A stretch of DNA of 6,581 nt from an uncultured Clostridia bacterium (GTDB lineage: Bacteria > Bacillota > Clostridia > UBA1381). The notes below the pieces were generated by a model. That model saw only the letters and a list, made by a program, of their open reading frames with translations, was not told where the DNA came from and made no database searches. A program made the position numbers and the translations under genes. Location: the NCBI GenBank assembly GCA_910578235.1, contig CAJTPP010000068.1, forward strand, positions 6,567 to 13,147, given 5' to 3'. Below, piece by piece: positions 3,646 through 6,581 of the stretch; the first letter of the stretch is position 1, and every line of letters starts with the position of its first letter.

Positions 3646-6581
3646 TCAGGCCTTACTTGTTCCCGAATTACTTCTGCTCTGAGCAATTGTCGGCGCAGAA
3701 AGCACATTCTTTCCGTCTATGCGTATCTGATTGAAATTATATCCGCCGCCTGTCATATACAGCGCAACAAGCTCTTTACCATTCGCGTCTTTAATTGCAA
3801 AAATGTTTTCTCTGCCATTATTTTCCCAGCCGGCGAACATATTAAACGCAAGTCTGAACCTGCTCTTTTCCGTCAGCGTCACAGGTTCTTTCAGTACTGC
3901 CGCCGCTTTTGACTTTACAGGCACAAATACATTTCCGAAACGTTCCAGTCCTGACGCGTAAATCTGATTTCCATTATCCGTAAGCGATCCCGAAACAGCG
4001 CCGAATATATTAACGTCACTTTCAAAATTATCAGTAAATTCTTCTAAATCTGTAATATACGGTTCCGCCGTATACATAGGCTTCATATTATCCCATATAT
4101 AAACCCTATATGCGCATCCGCTAAAATCACCGCTTATCTCCTCAGATTGTTTATTTTCTGAAATATATCTGAGTTGATTATCGTTATCATATATCGCAAA
4201 GTATTTTGTATATACATCCAATTCCGGTGAAACCTCATAAGTATATGAAAGTTTCTTTGTGTCAGCCTCAAATTTATTTACAACAACCGATGTATCAGTC
4301 AAAAATTCTCCATCAATTAAAAACTCTGCAATATTTGCCATATTATCATTATTTATATATCTGAAATAGCGATATGGTTTATTATCAGTTAATGCTCCCG
4401 CCTCAACAGTTGTATACTGTCCCGCCGGAATAGCCGAGGTTATTTTATACAAATCTTTCCATACGATCCCATCATTTGATCCCTGTACTCTTCCTCCCAC
4501 TGTCCGTTCCGGCATACCGTTACCGCTTCTTGCAGCCAGCTTAACCGAATTTATTTTAAACGGTGATCCGTAATCATACTGCACATATCCGCCGGATGTT
4601 CCGTCAAAAAACGTATTCAAGTCGCCGTCAGCCGCCTTCGTATAGTCATTATTATCCGAAGGACGGTTTGAGGCATTACTCCATGATGCCGTTCCCGTCA
4701 TGGTATAGAGCGTAACTTTAATAGACTTCTCTAAAGTATATCCTCCTATACTGGCATATATCGTCACCGTTCCTGTATCCTTTGCGGTAAGCGCTCCGTC
4801 CGCTGTAATTTCCGCAATATTTGTATCCGAAACAGACCATGTAACATTTCCGCTGATATTAACATCCAGAGACAGTGTTGCTGTAAGACCTTTTTTTATT
4901 TCCTTTCCAATACCTTTTATCTCACCCTTAAACGGAATATAAAATATTCTTGAAAAAACAACATCATCTGTCAGCTTCGCATAAACTGTTACTGTGCCGA
5001 TATTTTTCACTGTAAGTTTGCCGTCTTGCGTAATTGATGCAATATTTTCATCCGATACGGACCACGTTACATCACTTGTCATCTCAGCATCAGTTTCAAA
5101 ACCAAGCTGTGTCTGAGAACCGTTATCAAGAGTGCTCGAACCGCCGGTAATGGATCCGTATATATTCTGAGCACCCGTTTTCCCATCTATAACATATGTT
5201 GTAAGAGTTCCCGCTTTAAGCATAGCTGAAAGTTTTTTGTCAGAGACAAAAGCCTCCCCTGTGATTCCCTTCCAGCGTTCCGCGTTATCGCCGATAAGAT
5301 TATTTGTGCGGATTTCTTTTACTGCGTCTCCCACATTTGCAAACGCTCCAAGATCAAACGTATACTTTTGATCCGACGAGGATGAATTCAACGCGACAAT
5401 TTTTATATCGCCTGTTGTCTTATTATACGCGGCAAGAGTATTGTCTGACGAGGCTATAATCGTATCTCCGGGATTTATGTATTTGGTGAACTGACCGAAG
5501 AAATAATACTTGTTCGCAAGCTCCAGAGTCTTTGTGTCATGATTTGCCATACCCACACCCCACATTGAGCCTGTAATATTAAGAGAAGTATTCTCTTCTC
5601 CCTTGCTGCCGTCAGGCCTTGTAAAATCAGAGTCCTTATGTGAATCTACAATATCCCATATTACCCAGGCTGACGCCTGCATACCGTTAAGGTCGGTTAT
5701 AATTCTGTCTGCAAGGCCAAAACCGTCCCAGCCGCCGTCGACCTCGCTCATCCATAAATCTTTCCCCGCGTCTACAGCCACCTTTTTAAGCTGCGTACGC
5801 TGAGAACCTCCGTATGTGTGCGTATCTATTCTGCCCAATGCTGTTTTTGCTTCTTCAGAAAGCTTCGGATAATTCGCAACCGATTTATTTATATCCGTTT
5901 CATCCATACCCGCTACAAGGACGTTATTCAGTCCGGCCGCGTCAAGCGCCTTTCTTGTTTCAATAATCGCCTTTGACTGACTCTCTCCCGGATTATAATG
6001 ACAGCCCTCCTGCTTCTCGCTGTTCACGCCCCAGTAATTTGTGTCAGGCTCATTCATAGGTGAATAACTTTTAAACTCTATACCCTCATCCTTAAACAGC
6101 TTTGTCGCATCAGCAATAAATTTTCCGAAATCATCATACATATCAGCTTTCAGATTATCACTGCCGGCAGGATTACCGCCTCCTGTACAGCCGGTTTCAG
6201 TCATGAAATACGGGGGTGAATTTGAAAAGCCCTCAAAATATAAATCAGGATTTGCCGCAAGCGCCGCTTTGGCAATATTAAGCTGATTTTGATCCTTCGT
6301 GATATCATACTCAGTAATATTCACGTCTTTACCGCCATTTGTCATCTCATAGTTTTTCCATACTCCCGGAACCTTCGAGTCGGAACGGGTAATATGATTA
6401 TGTGTCGGATCATCTCCGCCCCCCAAATTATAACGAGCGATATCAAGTCCCAGTCCTTCCTCAGAAAAGAACGCATCCGATGCCTGCCGCGTCAGTTCCT
6501 CACTGTATCCCATTCTGTTAGCCCACCAGCAAAGAGATGTTCCCCATCCCTCAAACTCACCGTTATTAAACGGAGAAGCCT
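3646..6581 (-). CDS. Modular GH30 glycosidase (endo-beta-1,6-galactanase-like), 5' end outside window
   Basis: Large, probably secreted retaining glycosidase; the start and any signal peptide lie beyond 6581. Twenty-two further in-frame codons (including GWGTSLCWWANR) precede the Met at 6513, which is therefore internal. Numbering from that Met: GH30 (beta/alpha)8 barrel to about 336, with acid/base Glu155 (SPMNEP) and nucleophile Glu257 (WMSEVDGG); beta side domain about 338-444; two BIG2 Ig-like repeats (453-528 and 531-603, both with VTWSVSD); discoidin/F5-8C, CBM32-like module about 605-736; a small beta domain about 740-824 ending VYIWDNMKPM, of a kind seen in clostridial surface enzymes; and a C-terminal beta-rich module from about 825, cut by TGA after residue 955. 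GWGTSLCWWAN and the long insertion around TGCTGGG resemble the subfamily acting on beta-1,6-galactan of arabinogalactan, but other GH30 activities are not excluded. The catalytic domain is intact, so the shortened product could be active. No terminator separates it from the GH43 gene. Confidence 0.88.
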   Translation of the reverse strand, partial: ASPFNNGEFEGWGTSLCWWANRMGYSEELTRQASDAFFSEEGLGLDIARYNLGGGDDPTHNHITRSDSKVPGVWKNYEMTNGGKDVNITEYDITKDQNQLNIAKAALAANPDLYFEGFSNSPPYFMTETGCTGGGNPAGSDNLKADMYDDFGKFIADATKLFKDEGIEFKSYSPMNEPDTNYWGVNSEKQEGCHYNPGESQSKAIIETRKALDAAGLNNVLVAGMDETDINKSVANYPKLSEEAKTALGRIDTHTYGGSQRTQLKKVAVDAGKDLWMSEVDGGWDGFGLADRIITDLNGMQASAWVIWDIVDSHKDSDFTRPDGSKGEENTSLNITGSMWGVGMANHDTKTLELANKYYFFGQFTKYINPGDTIIASSDNTLAAYNKTTGDIKIVALNSSSSDQKYTFDLGAFANVGDAVKEIRTNNLIGDNAERWKGITGEAFVSDKKLSAMLKAGTLTTYVIDGKTGAQNIYGSITGGSSTLDNGSQTQLGFETDAEMTSDVTWSVSDENIASITQDGKLTVKNIGTVTVYAKLTDDVVFSRIFYIPFKGEIKGIGKEIKKGLTATLSLDVNISGNVTWSVSDTNIAEITADGALTAKDTGTVTIYASIGGYTLEKSIKVTLYTMTGTASWSNASNRPSDNNDYTKAADGDLNTFFDGTSGGYVQYDYGSPFKINSVKLAARSGNGMPERTVGGRVQGSNDGIVWKDLYKITSAIPAGQYTTVEAGALTDNKPYRYFRYINNDNMANIAEFLIDGEFLTDTSVVVNKFEADTKKLSYTYEVSPELDVYTKYFAIYDNDNQLRYISENKQSEEISGDFSGCAYRVYIWDNMKPMYTAEPYITDLEEFTDNFESDVNIFGAVSGSLTDNGNQIYASGLERFGNVFVPVKSKAAAVLKEPVTLTEKSRFRLAFNMFAGWENNGRENIFAIKDANGKELVALYMTGGGYNFNQIRIDGKNVLSAPTIAQSRSNSGTSKA
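4705..5157 (-). repeat. Tandem BIG2 Ig-like repeat pair within the GH30 gene
   Basis: Two consecutive coding repeats of about 75 codons each (about 5157-4930 and 4923-4705). Both contain VTWSVSD-x-NIA, then ITxDGxLTxK and a GTVT-x-YA strand, the standard BIG2 (bacterial Ig-like group 2) pattern. The DNA of the VTWSVSD segments is similar but not identical, indicating an old duplication. They probably act as a rigid spacer between the catalytic and discoidin modules. Confidence 0.8.

Noticed and set aside
3646..3648. Genome-wide reassignment of UGA to tryptophan or glycine
   Set aside because: All tryptophan positions I identified use TGG and glycine uses GGN codons throughout. One TGA in about 2,000 codons does not fit a reassigned code.
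3731..3961. Plus-strand open frame of 76 codons opposite the GH30 gene
   Set aside because: Antisense to the GH30 C-terminal module, with no ribosome binding site and no recognisable domain.
5603..5803. Plus-strand open frame of 66 codons opposite the GH30 catalytic domain
   Set aside because: Antisense to conserved catalytic barrel codons, with no independent coding signal.
6511..6513. ATG at 6513 as the true start of the GH30 gene
   Set aside because: The frame is open upstream to the window edge, and those codons encode GH30-typical residues (GWGTSLCWWANR), so this Met is internal.

Overview
The window looks like chromosomal DNA of a low-GC Gram-positive bacterium, most likely a gut or rumen member of the Clostridia (Bacillota). 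The grounds are the AT-rich intergenic DNA, the murA-ftsQ order typical of clostridial division/cell-wall clusters, GTG starts with purine-rich ribosome binding sites, and a large modular polysaccharide-degrading enzyme. The taxon is inferred from gene style, not from a marker. All credible genes lie on the minus strand, so biological order runs from the right edge to the left.

Right part (6581 to 3376): the 3' portion of a large modular glycoside hydrolase, cut by the window edge. It has a GH30 barrel (resembling the endo-beta-1,6-galactanase branch), a beta side domain, two BIG2 Ig-like repeats, a discoidin/F5-8C (CBM32-like) module, a small beta domain, and a C-terminal beta-rich module. 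That last module is interrupted by one in-frame TGA (3646-3648). The same frame stays open for 89 more codons to a TAG at 3376-3378, so the gene is either broken by a nonsense mutation, carries a sequencing error, or is read through.

Middle (3386 to 2322): a stand-alone GH43 glycosidase of about 312 aa with no signal peptide. It has its own good promoter (TTGACA/GATAAT) at the tail of the GH30 frame and a clear intrinsic terminator after its stop. The pair suggests outside/inside division of labour on an arabinose- and galactose-containing plant glycan: the modular GH30 enzyme would cut and bind polymer outside the cell, and the GH43 enzyme would trim imported oligosaccharides. The substrate is inferred.

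Left part (2208 to 1): after a spacer of about 200 bp with a plausible promoter, murA (UDP-N-acetylglucosamine 1-carboxyvinyltransferase, all key residues present) is followed 14 nt later by ftsQ/divIB, which runs off the left edge. This is a peptidoglycan synthesis/division operon, functionally separate from the glycosidase genes.

No RNA gene, CRISPR array, transposon or attachment site was recognised. The most unusual feature is the interrupted C-terminus of the GH30 protein, with a 7-bp perfect hairpin starting 4 nt after the TGA. I see no convincing new multi-gene system.
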